The notes beneath the pieces were generated by a model. The model had not been told where the DNA came from. It did not search any database and was given only the letters and a program-made list of their open reading frames with translations. From positions 81,777 to 145,776 of the forward strand of contig JAHCHX010000006.1 of the NCBI GenBank assembly GCA_026129545.1: a stretch of DNA of 64,000 nucleotides. Reading direction: 5' to 3'. Below are positions 43,012 to 51,483 of the stretch, piece by piece. The translations under genes were made by a program, and so were the position numbers. Every line of letters begins with the position of its first letter. Position 1 is the first letter of the stretch. This DNA comes from Saprospiraceae bacterium. Lineage in GTDB: Bacteria > Bacteroidota > Bacteroidia > Chitinophagales > Saprospiraceae.

Positions 43012-45291
43012 TCATTGCCGCACCAACACCTTCGCCACACCGCGCCGCCCCTCGGCTACCACTTCGACAAAGTAGATGCCTGGCTGCCAATGCCCCACGG
43101 AGAGCTGCAAACTCCCGCTAAAGGATTCCCCTTGCGCCACCAACTGACCCAGCGCGTTGAAAGATTGCCAGCGGGCCGGCGCTTCTGAGGGAATCAATAT
43201 CAGCACCCAATCTCGGGCAGGGTTGGGACTTACGGAAAGCGGTAGCGAAGCGGCGGGTTCCTTGGCGCTCACGGGCACCTCGCAGTCCGCCATGACAGTT
43301 TTGTAAAGACTCAAGCCGCCGCGCTGGTTGCCTACCACCATTTCCAAAATACCGTCGCCGTCGAGGTCTGCGAACGCGGGGCAGCTGCGGTTGCCCTCAT
43401 CCACATTGCCCCAAGTCAGAGAGATGAGCGTGTATGGAGAAGCGGTGGCTGTGATGTCGCTGTAAGCCTCCAATTGGCCTTTGATGCCACCCGTGACCAA
43501 TCGAAGCCCTTCGGGTGTCTGAAAGAAGGCGGGGGCGCTGTAGCCTGGCGCGCCGGGGAAAAGGTCGGTGTCAATGTTCCCGATTTTCTGAATCGTGGGC
43601 AGGCTGTTGAAAAGAGGGGTGGTCGGGGTGCCGATGTTTTTGAAAAAATTGATGTTTCCCTGAAACTCGCCCATCACCACATCTTGCAACCCATCGCCGT
43701 CGAGGTCCACAATGGCGGGCGTGGAGGAAGTGCCCACATACATGGAGACCCACATAGGGTTGAAATCCTGTTGGAATGTCATGGGGTTGTTCGGGCCAGC
43801 GGTGTTGCGAAAACAATAGAGCGCGCCGCCCACGCTGCCCACCAAAAGGTCGAGGTCGCCGTCGCCGTCGAGGTCGCCAAAAGCAGGCGCGAAATCGTAG
43901 TCGTTTGGGGTATATTGCGACAGTCCGAGCCAATCCTCGTCGGCCAGCATGAATCGAGGCTCGCTGGGGGTCCCGATGTTCAGGAAAAGATAGAGCCGGC
44001 CATTGTTGAAGTTGCTGGGTGGCGTGAAAAAGCCGTTGTTGCCCACCACCAAATCGAGCAATCCGTTGCCATCCACATCGGCGATGGCCGGGTGAGTTGA
44101 GGAGCCTACATCTATCATGTTTTCCACAAACAGGTTTTTTGTTTGCAGCTCGAACTGGTGGCCCGTGTTTGCCGTGTTTTTGTAAAACCACACACAGTTG
44201 CGGTCTTCTCCCACGGTGGGATTGTTGGGCGACACGATGAGGTCTTTTTTCCCGTCATTGTCAATGTCGAGATAAAACGCTGCGGGAAACTTGGGCAAAT
44301 TGACTGGCGTGTTGAACGAGGGAAAAAGCGTGTCCTGCGAGGTCATCCATGCTTTCTCGGCAGTGCCGCCGTTGTAGATGAACCCAAGACAATCGTTGGT
44401 GATGTTGCCCCAAATCAAATCTTTGACGCCATTGCCATCGTGGTCGTAAGTGAGCACGGTCGCACCGGGGTGTCGCTGCTCGCGGTCGTCCGCCTGAAGG
44501 CCAAAGCCATTGGAGCAGGGCGCACACGAGTCGGGGTGGCAGCTGAGCACGGCGCGGCATCCGCTGAACCCATCTTCGTAAAAGCGCCCCCAACAATTGT
44601 CCACCAGCCTGAATTTCAGGCTGTCAAGCCCATAACCCATCTCCACCGATTCATTGCGCAGGTACCAAAGATGCGTCGTGTTGCCTGCCGCAAACGTCAC
44701 GATGTCCAAATCTCCGTCGCCGTCAATGTCGTCAATGGAAGGCACATCGGAGCTCGCCACCGAAAGATTGCTCCAGTTGCCCACGCCCGAAAGGCTGGGG
44801 TACCAGATATGCAAGGGATTGCAGAAATTGCAACCCGGATAATAGAAAGAAACTGGCTTGAATTTCAACACATTGTTTTCATAATAGCCTTGAAAAACCT
44901 GCATCTCCTGCGAGCCGTCTTGCAAGGCAGCGCAGAAAATATCCATAGCGCCATCCTTGTTGAAATCGCGCATGACCATGTAATTCACCACTTTTGGGAA
45001 AAAACAGGCATATTGCCAGACATATTCATAGCTCGGCTCGCCGGGTATGCCGCGATTGATGAACGTCAGCACCACATTGCCCCCACGGTCGAAAATGACC
45101 AAGTCCTGAATGCCATCGTTGTTCAAATCTGCCACGTTGAACTGCGGATTGTTCAGCCCACCCGTGAACGGATAGGCCAGTTCGACACCATCTTTAAAGA
45201 CAGGCGCGGTGATGCGTTGGAACATTTGCATTTGGGCAATAGCAGTCGCGCAATAAGACAGCACGAGGGTAAAAAGCAGGGTGTAGCGCAT
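43012..45291 (-). CDS. FG-GAP/VCBS-repeat secreted protein with T9SS sorting domain
   Basis: 759 residues starting at MRYTLLFTLVLSYCATAIAQ, a signal peptide; nine upstream codons are rejected because a promoter box lies at 45323-45330. At least nine calcium-binding loops of the FG-GAP type are spread along it, for example DLNNDGIQDL, DFNKDGAMDI, DIDGDGDLDI, DHDGNGVKDL, DIDNDGKKDL, DVDGNGLLDL, DLDGDGDLDL, DLDGDGLQDV and DLDGDGILEM, as in integrin-like beta-propellers. The last 80 residues are a type IX sorting domain (VSPNPARDWVLI, NALGQLVAQGE, WQPGIYFVEV). It is a surface protein, possibly adhesive. Confidence 0.92.
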   Translation of the reverse strand: MRYTLLFTLVLSYCATAIAQMQMFQRITAPVFKDGVELAYPFTGGLNNPQFNVADLNNDGIQDLVIFDRGGNVVLTFINRGIPGEPSYEYVWQYACFFPKVVNYMVMRDFNKDGAMDIFCAALQDGSQEMQVFQGYYENNVLKFKPVSFYYPGCNFCNPLHIWYPSLSGVGNWSNLSVASSDVPSIDDIDGDGDLDIVTFAAGNTTHLWYLRNESVEMGYGLDSLKFRLVDNCWGRFYEDGFSGCRAVLSCHPDSCAPCSNGFGLQADDREQRHPGATVLTYDHDGNGVKDLIWGNITNDCLGFIYNGGTAEKAWMTSQDTLFPSFNTPVNLPKFPAAFYLDIDNDGKKDLIVSPNNPTVGEDRNCVWFYKNTANTGHQFELQTKNLFVENMIDVGSSTHPAIADVDGNGLLDLVVGNNGFFTPPSNFNNGRLYLFLNIGTPSEPRFMLADEDWLGLSQYTPNDYDFAPAFGDLDGDGDLDLLVGSVGGALYCFRNTAGPNNPMTFQQDFNPMWVSMYVGTSSTPAIVDLDGDGLQDVVMGEFQGNINFFKNIGTPTTPLFNSLPTIQKIGNIDTDLFPGAPGYSAPAFFQTPEGLRLVTGGIKGQLEAYSDITATASPYTLISLTWGNVDEGNRSCPAFADLDGDGILEMVVGNQRGGLSLYKTVMADCEVPVSAKEPAASLPLSVSPNPARDWVLILIPSEAPARWQSFNALGQLVAQGESFSGSLQLSVGHWQPGIYFVEVVAEGRRGVAKVLVRQ

Positions 45292-45322
45292 ATTGAAAGG
45301 TGGTTTAAAAAAAGTCATGTCG

Positions 45323-45330
45323 CAAACCTA
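45323..45330 (-). promoter_or_regulatory. Probable promoter -7 element of the FG-GAP gene
   Basis: Minus-strand TAGGTTTG matches TAnnTTTG, 31 nt upstream of the chosen ATG at 45291. The upstream ATG at 45318 would fall at or before the transcription start. Confidence 0.5.
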
Positions 45331-45416
45331 TGCCGAATCAGGCAAGCCAATGGGCGATAAGTGAAGGAGCGTCAAGGGCTGGCGAAAAATCGAGCGGCGC
45401 CCCCGACGGCAAGGCG

Positions 45417-46481
45417 TTATTTTGCTTTCAAAATGGCCTCCATGTCGCGCAAGAGTTTTTTGCCCCCAGCCGAGAATTTGGAAGTGTACTGTGAGTTGGA
45501 TTTTTCCAACATGATGAAGGAAAAGTTGTCGGCCAGCACCTCATCGGGGTGAATGATGTAGCCCGTGTTGTCTTTGATTTGATTGAAAAAATCGGGCAGC
45601 TCATTCAATTTCAAGGTACTGCTAAAGCCATCGGCCTGCGTCACGACATTCCAAACGCCGTCGCCGTTCGATTTTATTTCAAACAAATTGAACTCCAGAT
45701 AACCGAAAAACTCGCGCTGTCCCTCCTTCGCGCCCACATTTTTTGCATAGATAATCGGGATGGCCTGAATGGTCGTGTTCTCCGCCGTCGCCAACGCGAT
45801 TTTTTGCGCAAAATCAGCGCCGTCAGGATTGTAGAGCACCCGCTCGGCCAGCGCCGCAGGAAGACGCAGGTTCGACAAGCCGATGCCTTCAAAACCGATG
45901 AGCCGATAGAGTTGGGCACGTTTGGCGGGGTTGAGCCGCGAATAAACGTGAAACAGCTCGTGATACATGGTCGTGGTGAAGGGGTTGGTTTTTTGGGCCT
46001 CCAACTCTCCTTTGGGGACGACAATGCAGTTGTCGCGGGTGTACCACACCCCCTCGCCGTAGTGCGTGCCCTTGATTTTTATCAACTTTAAAGTGTCTGG
46101 GAAAATGCTGGCATTGACTTCGCCCACCGTCTTGAACATTTTGCGCAACACCTTATCCATGAATTCCGCGTCAGCAATAGAGAAGCCCTCCACGTCGCTT
46201 TTCAAAAAATGGATGTAATCGGGCAGCAATCCTTCGCGGGTCTGCCCCTCGGCAAGGGGCTGTTTCATCTGAATGGACATTTCCGAAGCCGTCACCAATT
46301 CGAAGTAGCGGTCGTGTTTGTCGGTCGTGATGGCATGGGACGCATCCGCGCTGTCGAGCAGCATGGCCACACGACCAGCCCCCAGCAACAAAGTGCGTGT
46401 GGGTGCGGTGGTCTGGGCCTTGCAGGAAAATGAAAGAAAAACAAGCGCAAAAAGAGCAGGTAGTGCAAATAGGTATCTCAC
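45417..46481 (-). CDS. Lipoprotein with an HExxH metalloprotease-like motif
   Basis: 354 residues, starting with GTG (46481) into RYLFALPALFALVFLSFSC, a lipoprotein signal with Cys after FLSFS. Near residue 175 it has MYHELFHVYSRL, an HELFH zinc-protease motif in a helix, preceded by VPKGELEAQKTNPFTT. A third ligand is not obvious. No close family is recognised. Large parts (FDLFEIKSNGDGVWNVV-like strands near the end) look like an extracellular fold. It could be a zinc peptidase or an inactive relative, anchored to a membrane. The gene stands in line after the CoA-binding gene on the minus strand. Confidence 0.72.
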   Translation of the reverse strand: MRYLFALPALFALVFLSFSCKAQTTAPTRTLLLGAGRVAMLLDSADASHAITTDKHDRYFELVTASEMSIQMKQPLAEGQTREGLLPDYIHFLKSDVEGFSIADAEFMDKVLRKMFKTVGEVNASIFPDTLKLIKIKGTHYGEGVWYTRDNCIVVPKGELEAQKTNPFTTTMYHELFHVYSRLNPAKRAQLYRLIGFEGIGLSNLRLPAALAERVLYNPDGADFAQKIALATAENTTIQAIPIIYAKNVGAKEGQREFFGYLEFNLFEIKSNGDGVWNVVTQADGFSSTLKLNELPDFFNQIKDNTGYIIHPDEVLADNFSFIMLEKSNSQYTSKFSAGGKKLLRDMEAILKAK

Positions 46482-46513
46482 GATGATATGTGTTTAGGGT
46501 GGTTTGAGGAATG

Positions 46514-46873
46514 TCAATAGGCTCCGATGGAAAGCATGACCAAGGTACAGCCTTCCACCGTTTCGATACCTCGCTCTTGCGCCAATCGCATCAGTTCTGG
46601 GTTCTCGGTGCCGGGGTTGAATATGATGCGACGCGGGCGCAACGACAGGATGTAGTCATGATACGCTTGTTGCCGCTGCGGATTGAGGTAGAGCGTCACG
46701 GTGTCAATACCTTCCAAAGGAGGCTGCCCCTTCAGTATTTCGATGCCTTCCACACTGCCGTCGTGATTGCCCAACGGCACCACCTCATGGCCGCGTTGCT
46801 TCAGCCGCATCACTGCGAGATAGGCATATCGAGCCGGATTGTCGGTAGCGCCAAGCACAAGGGTCTTTTTCAT
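46514..46873 (-). CDS. CoA-binding domain protein
   Basis: 119 residues forming a single Rossmann-like CoA-binding domain: KKTLVLGATDNPARYAYLAV at the N-terminus, GHEVVPLGNH, DTVTLYLNPQRQ, IIFNPGTENPELMRLA, and GIETVEGCTLVML. The usual family (YccU-like) is 120-150 residues. The physiological role is unknown. It is directly preceded by a purine-rich block and a family A repeat. Confidence 0.88.
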   Translation of the reverse strand: MKKTLVLGATDNPARYAYLAVMRLKQRGHEVVPLGNHDGSVEGIEILKGQPPLEGIDTVTLYLNPQRQQAYHDYILSLRPRRIIFNPGTENPELMRLAQERGIETVEGCTLVMLSIGAY

Positions 46874-46927
46874 CGAACAAAAAAATTTGGATGGAGGGTA
46901 GAAGGTAGAGGGTTATATTGGTGAAAA

Positions 46928-47032
46928 CATACCTTGATTCGTTAGGATTTGTCAGATGTTCATGATTGATGCCTTTGATTTTGAGCAGATTGCTATTGCA
47001 GCCATGCCCAAAACTTGGCGGCGCGAGGTATA
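46928..47032 (+). repeat. Family A intergenic repeat, copy 2
   Basis: 105 bp from CATACCTTGATTCGTTAGG to GGCGGCGCGAGGTATA, differing from the copy at 52818 at few positions. The purine-rich block to its left and its near-complement to the right suggest a nested, longer foldback (about 46887-47155). Confidence 0.85.
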
Positions 47033-47226
47033 GTTTCAATATGAGAGAGTAGCAACGACCATGAACATACCCCCCGGCCACAGCGGGGCGAAACGTCGGT
47101 AGCAACGACCTGCAACCATCAGCCCAACCCTATACCCTCCACCTTCCACCCTTTCGCAAAGGTCGCCGCAGAAACAATATGTAGGGTAAAAAGTTAGGCA
47201 CACCGTTTTATTTCAAGGCAATGGGG

Positions 47227-47234
47227 TACTTTTG
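47227..47234 (+). promoter_or_regulatory. Probable promoter -7 element of dcd
   Basis: TACTTTTG matches TAnnTTTG, 53 nt upstream of the dcd ATG. Confidence 0.5.
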
Positions 47235-47287
47235 CCCGCTTATCAAGACAAGGGACGGACGAAAACCCGCCGGCTATTTTTCCAAAC

Positions 47288-47821
47288 ATGATTCTGACCG
47301 ACAAAAAAATCCTCGAAGGCATCGGCAACGGCGAAATCGTCATTGAGCCTTTCCGCCGCGAGTGCCTGGGCACCAATTCCTACGACGTGCATTTGGGCAA
47401 ATTTCTGGCTGTTTATCAAGACCGGGTGCTGGATGCCAAAAAGCACAACCAAATAGAAATGCTCGAAATCTCGGAAGAGGGCTTCGTGTTGCAACCCGGC
47501 ACGCTTTACCTCGGTGTCACGGAAGAATATACCGAAACGCATAGCGCGGTGCCTTTTCTGGAAGGCAAGAGTAGTGTAGGGCGTTTGGGCATTGACATCC
47601 ACGCGACGGCTGGCAAAGGCGACGTGGGTTTTTCCAACACATGGACGCTCGAAATTTCCTGTGTGCAACCCGTGCGCGTCTATGCTGGAATGCCCATCGG
47701 CCAATTGATTTATTTCAGGGTGGATGGCGACATCGAGAACTACTACAACAAAAAACGGGATGCCAAATACAACCTTCGCACCGACAAGCCCGTGGAAAGC
47801 ATGATGTGGAGGAATTTTTGA
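47288..47821 (+). CDS. dcd: dCTP deaminase
   Basis: A 177-residue enzyme converting dCTP to dUTP, the precursor for dTMP. Motifs: EPFRRECLGTNSYDVHLG near the N-terminus, the catalytic region EGKSSVGRLGIDIHATAG, GFSNTWTLEISC, and the C-terminal GMPIGQLIYFRVDG. The length and motifs match the trimeric dCTP deaminase/dUTPase fold. The Ser/Arg pair (KSSVGRLG) fits the deaminase, not a plain dUTPase. Confidence 0.95.
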   Translation: MILTDKKILEGIGNGEIVIEPFRRECLGTNSYDVHLGKFLAVYQDRVLDAKKHNQIEMLEISEEGFVLQPGTLYLGVTEEYTETHSAVPFLEGKSSVGRLGIDIHATAGKGDVGFSNTWTLEISCVQPVRVYAGMPIGQLIYFRVDGDIENYYNKKRDAKYNLRTDKPVESMMWRNF

Positions 47822-47885
47822 GGGCGGGGAAAGTGGTGGGGAGCGTTTTAAGCAGTTTCTAATCCAGTGTCTTGGGTGGCCGCTC

Positions 47886-47893
47886 TACCTTTG
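47886..47893 (+). promoter_or_regulatory. Probable promoter -7 element of the PAP2 lipoprotein gene
   Basis: TACCTTTG matches TAnnTTTG. It lies downstream of a possible ATG at 47867 and so supports the start at 47972. Confidence 0.5.
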
Positions 47894-47971
47894 AATGCAA
47901 AAGTTTCGCGGCCCGCAATTGACCAAACCGCGATTGAAAGAGCGTTTTTGAAAAATAATTTTTTTGCGAAA

Positions 47972-49330
47972 ATGAGTTACAAACTACTCGTCTGCGCCGC
48001 GCTGGCCACGCTTCTGTGGTTGCCCGGTTGCAAAGAATACAACAAGGATTACCCCAAACAGGCCAACAACCCGGAATTTCTGCACGCAGGGGTGCGGCGC
48101 ATCACCGAGATTATCCGCCACGACATTTTTGCGCCCCCCATCTCGGCGCGTATCTATGCCTATTCCACGGTGGCGGGCTACGAGGCGCTCATTCCGGGGT
48201 TCCCCGAATATCAAAGCTTGGCGGGCCAACTCAATGGGCTGAAGCCCGGCCCTCAGCCAGAGGCTGGCAAAGAATACTGCTTCCCGCTGGCCAGCGTGAA
48301 CGCGATGCTGACAGTGGGCAAACAACTTGTCTTTTCCGAAGGGGACATCCAAGATTTGAAAGAAAAAATCTTCGAGGATTTTACCCTGATGAATATGCCG
48401 CCCGATGTGTACAAACGCTCGATGGAATACGGCGAGGCGGTGGCCAAACACATTTTGGATTGGTCAAAAACCGACAACTACGCACAAACGCGCAGCGCCC
48501 CCAAATTCACCATTGACACCAAAGACCCCTCGCGCTGGCGCCCCACCCCACCCCAATACGCCGACGCTTTGGAGCCACATTGGCGCACCATTCGACCCTG
48601 GGTGCTGGACTCGGCCAACCAATTCAAATGCGACCCCCACCAACCATTCAGCACCGCCAAGGGCAGCGCCTTTCACAAAGAGGCCATGGAAGTGTATGAA
48701 ATCGTGAAAAACCTGACCCCTTGGCAGGACTCGACGGCGTGGTATTGGGACGACAACCCCTTCCGCATGGACGTGAGCGGCCACCTGATGGTAGGCGTGA
48801 AAAAAATCAGCCCCGGCGGACACTGGATGAACATCGCCAGCCATGCCTGCCGAAAAGCCAACGCCGACATGATGCTTTCGGCTGAAACGTATGTGAAAGT
48901 TGCCTGCGCGTTGGTTGATGGCTTCATCTCCTGTTGGTACGCCAAGTACGAATACAACCTCATCCGCCCGGAATCGTACATCAACCAATACATTGACCCT
49001 GAATGGTCGCCGCTGATTCAGACCCCGCCATTCCCCGAACATTCAAGCGGGCACAGCACCATATCCGCCGCCGCCGCTACCGTGTTGACCAACCTTTACG
49101 GCGACAACTTCTCATTCACCGATAGCACGGAAATGGAATTCGGGATACCCCCGCGCACTTTTGGCTCCTTCAAAGAAGCTTCCGAGGAGGTAGGCATGAG
49201 CCGACTCTACGGCGGCATTCACTATCGCACGGGCAACGTGAAAGGCCTGAAAAACGGCTACGAGGTGGGGCAATATGTGTCTGAAAAGGTGAAAACCCGC
49301 AAAGGCAGCAAAGCAGTGGGAAGCAAGTAA
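47972..49330 (+). CDS. PAP2 / vanadium-dependent haloperoxidase family lipoprotein
   Basis: 452 residues starting MSYKLLVCAALATLLWLPGC (lipobox LPGC). The C-terminal half carries the three active-site motifs of the acid phosphatase/haloperoxidase superfamily: KYEYNLIRPESY (Lys, Arg), PFPEHSSGHSTIS (Ser-Gly-His) and SRLYGGIHYRTGN (Arg, His). The long N-terminal helical part is typical of bacterial haloperoxidase-like proteins. The Asp often found after the last His is a Thr-Gly here, so phosphatase versus peroxidase activity is open. It is probably on the periplasmic face. Confidence 0.88.
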   Translation: MSYKLLVCAALATLLWLPGCKEYNKDYPKQANNPEFLHAGVRRITEIIRHDIFAPPISARIYAYSTVAGYEALIPGFPEYQSLAGQLNGLKPGPQPEAGKEYCFPLASVNAMLTVGKQLVFSEGDIQDLKEKIFEDFTLMNMPPDVYKRSMEYGEAVAKHILDWSKTDNYAQTRSAPKFTIDTKDPSRWRPTPPQYADALEPHWRTIRPWVLDSANQFKCDPHQPFSTAKGSAFHKEAMEVYEIVKNLTPWQDSTAWYWDDNPFRMDVSGHLMVGVKKISPGGHWMNIASHACRKANADMMLSAETYVKVACALVDGFISCWYAKYEYNLIRPESYINQYIDPEWSPLIQTPPFPEHSSGHSTISAAAATVLTNLYGDNFSFTDSTEMEFGIPPRTFGSFKEASEEVGMSRLYGGIHYRTGNVKGLKNGYEVGQYVSEKVKTRKGSKAVGSK

Positions 49331-49348
49331 CACATGACAAGGGGGGGG

Positions 49349-50470
49349 TCAGTCGTCGAACCAAAGCCCATGCGAAGGCGCCTCGGCTGCCGCCACCCCG
49401 TCGTTCATGATGCGCTCTTGCTGCTCGATGCCCTCTTGGTGAATGGCTTCCAAAAACAGGTTGGTGAACTCGCGGCTCAACTCGTTCTTTTCGGCCCGAT
49501 GGTGGCAGGCCTCCACCAAGGCGCGCCAGCGTTCGGGTTGCAGAATGGCGACGTTCTTATCCTTTTTCACATATCCGATTTCGCGCACGAGGTGCATTCG
49601 CTGCGCGATGAGGTGAATGATTTCCTCGTCCAACTCGTCAATCTGATGGCGGAACTGCTCGATTTGCTCCTGAAAATCGGGGTCGTCGGTCGTCACCGCA
49701 CGGCGAATGAGCGAGCCGACCATCTCGCCAAATTGTTCGGGTGTGATTTGTTGCGCCGCGTCGCTCCATGCTCCGTCGGGCGTGGGATGCACCTCCACCA
49801 TGAGGCCATCGTAGTTAAGGTCGTAGGCTTTTTGCGCGGTCTCGGCCAGAATGTCGCGCCGCCCACAGATATGCGATATGTCGCAAATCACCTCCAAATC
49901 GGGGAACTCCTGCATCAAGTCAATCGGCATTTGCCAGCGCGGCACGTTGCGATATTTTGAGTCGCCATAAGTCGAAAAACCGCGATGAACCGCCGCTATG
50001 CGCCGCAAACCAGCCTTGTGCAGCCGTTCGATGGCGCCCACCCAAAGCTTGTAGTCGGGGTTCACGGGATTCTTCACGAGCACCGGCATATCCGTTCCCT
50101 CCAAAGCATCGGCGATTTCCTGCACTGAAAATGGGTTCACCGTGGTGCGCGCGCCAATCCACAGCACATCCACGCCGTATTTCAGACATTCATAGACGTG
50201 TTGAGCATTGGCGACCTCTGTCGTGACGCGCAGCCCCGTCTCCTCCTTCACGCGGCGGAGCCATTTCAGGCCGGGCGTGCCGATGCCTTCAAAAGCGCCG
50301 GGGCGCGTGCGGGGTTTCCATATCCCTGCCCGGAATAGGTCAATCGCAGGCTTTTCGGCCAATCTCGCGAGCCCGTGCGCCGTCGCCAGCACCTGCTCCT
50401 CCGTCTCCGCCGAGCAAGGGCCAGCGATGAGCACAGGACGTTTTTTATCGAAAATGGGTTGGAATTGCAT
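49349..50470 (-). CDS. Bifunctional DAHP synthase / chorismate mutase
   Basis: 373 residues. The N-terminal type I-beta 3-deoxy-7-phosphoheptulonate synthase (about 1-260) catalyses the first step of the shikimate pathway; it shows LIAGPCSAETEEQ, GIWKPRTRPGAFEG, VLWIGARTTVNPFS, LVKNPVNPD, AAVHRGFSTYG and VEVHPTPDGAWSDA. The C-terminal AroQ chorismate mutase (about 272-350; IEQFRHQIDELDEEIIHLI, QRMHLVREIGYVKK) may give feedback control by prephenate or serve phenylalanine/tyrosine synthesis. It is third in line after trpB and trpA (78-bp gap), coupling entry into the pathway with tryptophan synthesis. Confidence 0.94.
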   Translation of the reverse strand: MQFQPIFDKKRPVLIAGPCSAETEEQVLATAHGLARLAEKPAIDLFRAGIWKPRTRPGAFEGIGTPGLKWLRRVKEETGLRVTTEVANAQHVYECLKYGVDVLWIGARTTVNPFSVQEIADALEGTDMPVLVKNPVNPDYKLWVGAIERLHKAGLRRIAAVHRGFSTYGDSKYRNVPRWQMPIDLMQEFPDLEVICDISHICGRRDILAETAQKAYDLNYDGLMVEVHPTPDGAWSDAAQQITPEQFGEMVGSLIRRAVTTDDPDFQEQIEQFRHQIDELDEEIIHLIAQRMHLVREIGYVKKDKNVAILQPERWRALVEACHHRAEKNELSREFTNLFLEAIHQEGIEQQERIMNDGVAAAEAPSHGLWFDD

Positions 50471-50548
50471 TTTGAACAAAGATTTACAGGTCTTGGGTTG
50501 CGTATTTTTGAAGCTGACTCAACTTTCAATTTTTTTTGAAAACAACAA

Positions 50549-51388
50549 TCACGCGCACTCGGTTGCTGGCGCAAAGGTATTTTTAAGCGCGTCCAAATAA
50601 GCATCCAATCGCCCCTCGCCCTGCGCCTGAATGAGCGCCGAGCCGACAATCGCCAAGTCCGCCGCCTCCACCACCACCCGCGCCTGTTCGGGGGTGGAAA
50701 TGCCGAATCCGATACCGACTCGCGGGAATGGGGGATTGGCTGACTGGCAGGGGGCGACCGGATGGGATTTGATTCGCGCAACGACCTCCCTCAATCGCGG
50801 ATGCAAACCGAACGCGCTGCCCGTGATTTTGAAATCCGACATCAGGTAAAAAAAATCAAAGCCCATTCGAAGCAGTTTTTCCAAACGAGCATCGGAGACG
50901 TTGGCAGCAAGTACCGGAACGAGTTTTACCCGGCGATTTCTCAAATTTTGAAAACCTGGAAAATCAATGTGGTCAACCGGCAAATCGGGCACGAGCAAAT
51001 GCTGAACCCCCAATGCCTCCATTTCACCCATAAATCGCTGACAGCCAAAAGCGTAAATGCGATTGAGATACGACATCGCCACGATTTCCTGCGAAGGATG
51101 CCGCTTGCGCAACGCGGCGATTGCGACGACGCAATCGCGCACCGTCACGCCCTGCCGCACCGCCTCCCGGCAAGCCGCCGTGATGATAGGGCCATCCGCC
51201 GTCGGGTGCGAAAACGGAATTTGAAGTTCCAGCACCTGCACCCCGGCGCGGATGTAAGCTTCAGCCGTGCGCAAGCTTTCTTCCAGACTCGGATAACCCA
51301 CGACGAGGTGCGCCATGATGGGCAACTGCCCTTTCCGAAAGGCCCCATTCATCAAAGAGAACCCTCCTGTTTTTTCCAATGTGTTCAT
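50549..51388 (-). CDS. trpA: Tryptophan synthase alpha subunit, divergent type
   Basis: A 279-residue TIM barrel that cleaves indole-3-glycerol phosphate to indole. Catalytic Glu (LELQIPF) and Asp (TADGP) are present, but the usually acidic residue in PFSD/EP is His (PFSHPTADGP), and the loop after YLMS reads DFKITG where most enzymes have RxGVTG. The phosphate-binding end GIGFGISTPEQ...ADLAIVGSALI is normal. The wording MAHLVVGYPSLEES is unlike the common Bacteroidota TrpA and recalls a divergent class I associate with Legionella/Coxiella-type genomes. Start at MNTLEK; MSGMNT is possible. Confidence 0.9.
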   Translation of the reverse strand: MNTLEKTGGFSLMNGAFRKGQLPIMAHLVVGYPSLEESLRTAEAYIRAGVQVLELQIPFSHPTADGPIITAACREAVRQGVTVRDCVVAIAALRKRHPSQEIVAMSYLNRIYAFGCQRFMGEMEALGVQHLLVPDLPVDHIDFPGFQNLRNRRVKLVPVLAANVSDARLEKLLRMGFDFFYLMSDFKITGSAFGLHPRLREVVARIKSHPVAPCQSANPPFPRVGIGFGISTPEQARVVVEAADLAIVGSALIQAQGEGRLDAYLDALKNTFAPATECA

Positions 51389-51483
51389 GCCTGACAAGTG
51401 TATTTTTTGGCTCGTGTTCCCGATTCACTGACCAGTTCTGTTGCTTTTTTGTAAAAACTTAGCGTGTCAACCCCTCAGCTCCC

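Larger units (their letters stand above)
46874..47287. other. Intergenic region with repeats and dcd promoter
   Basis: 414 bp without a supported gene. From the left: a purine-rich block GGAGGGTAGAAGGTAGAGGG near 46890, the family A copy 46928-47032, a pyrimidine-rich block near 47128-47150 that is its near-complement, and the dcd promoter at 47227-47234. Confidence 0.6.
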
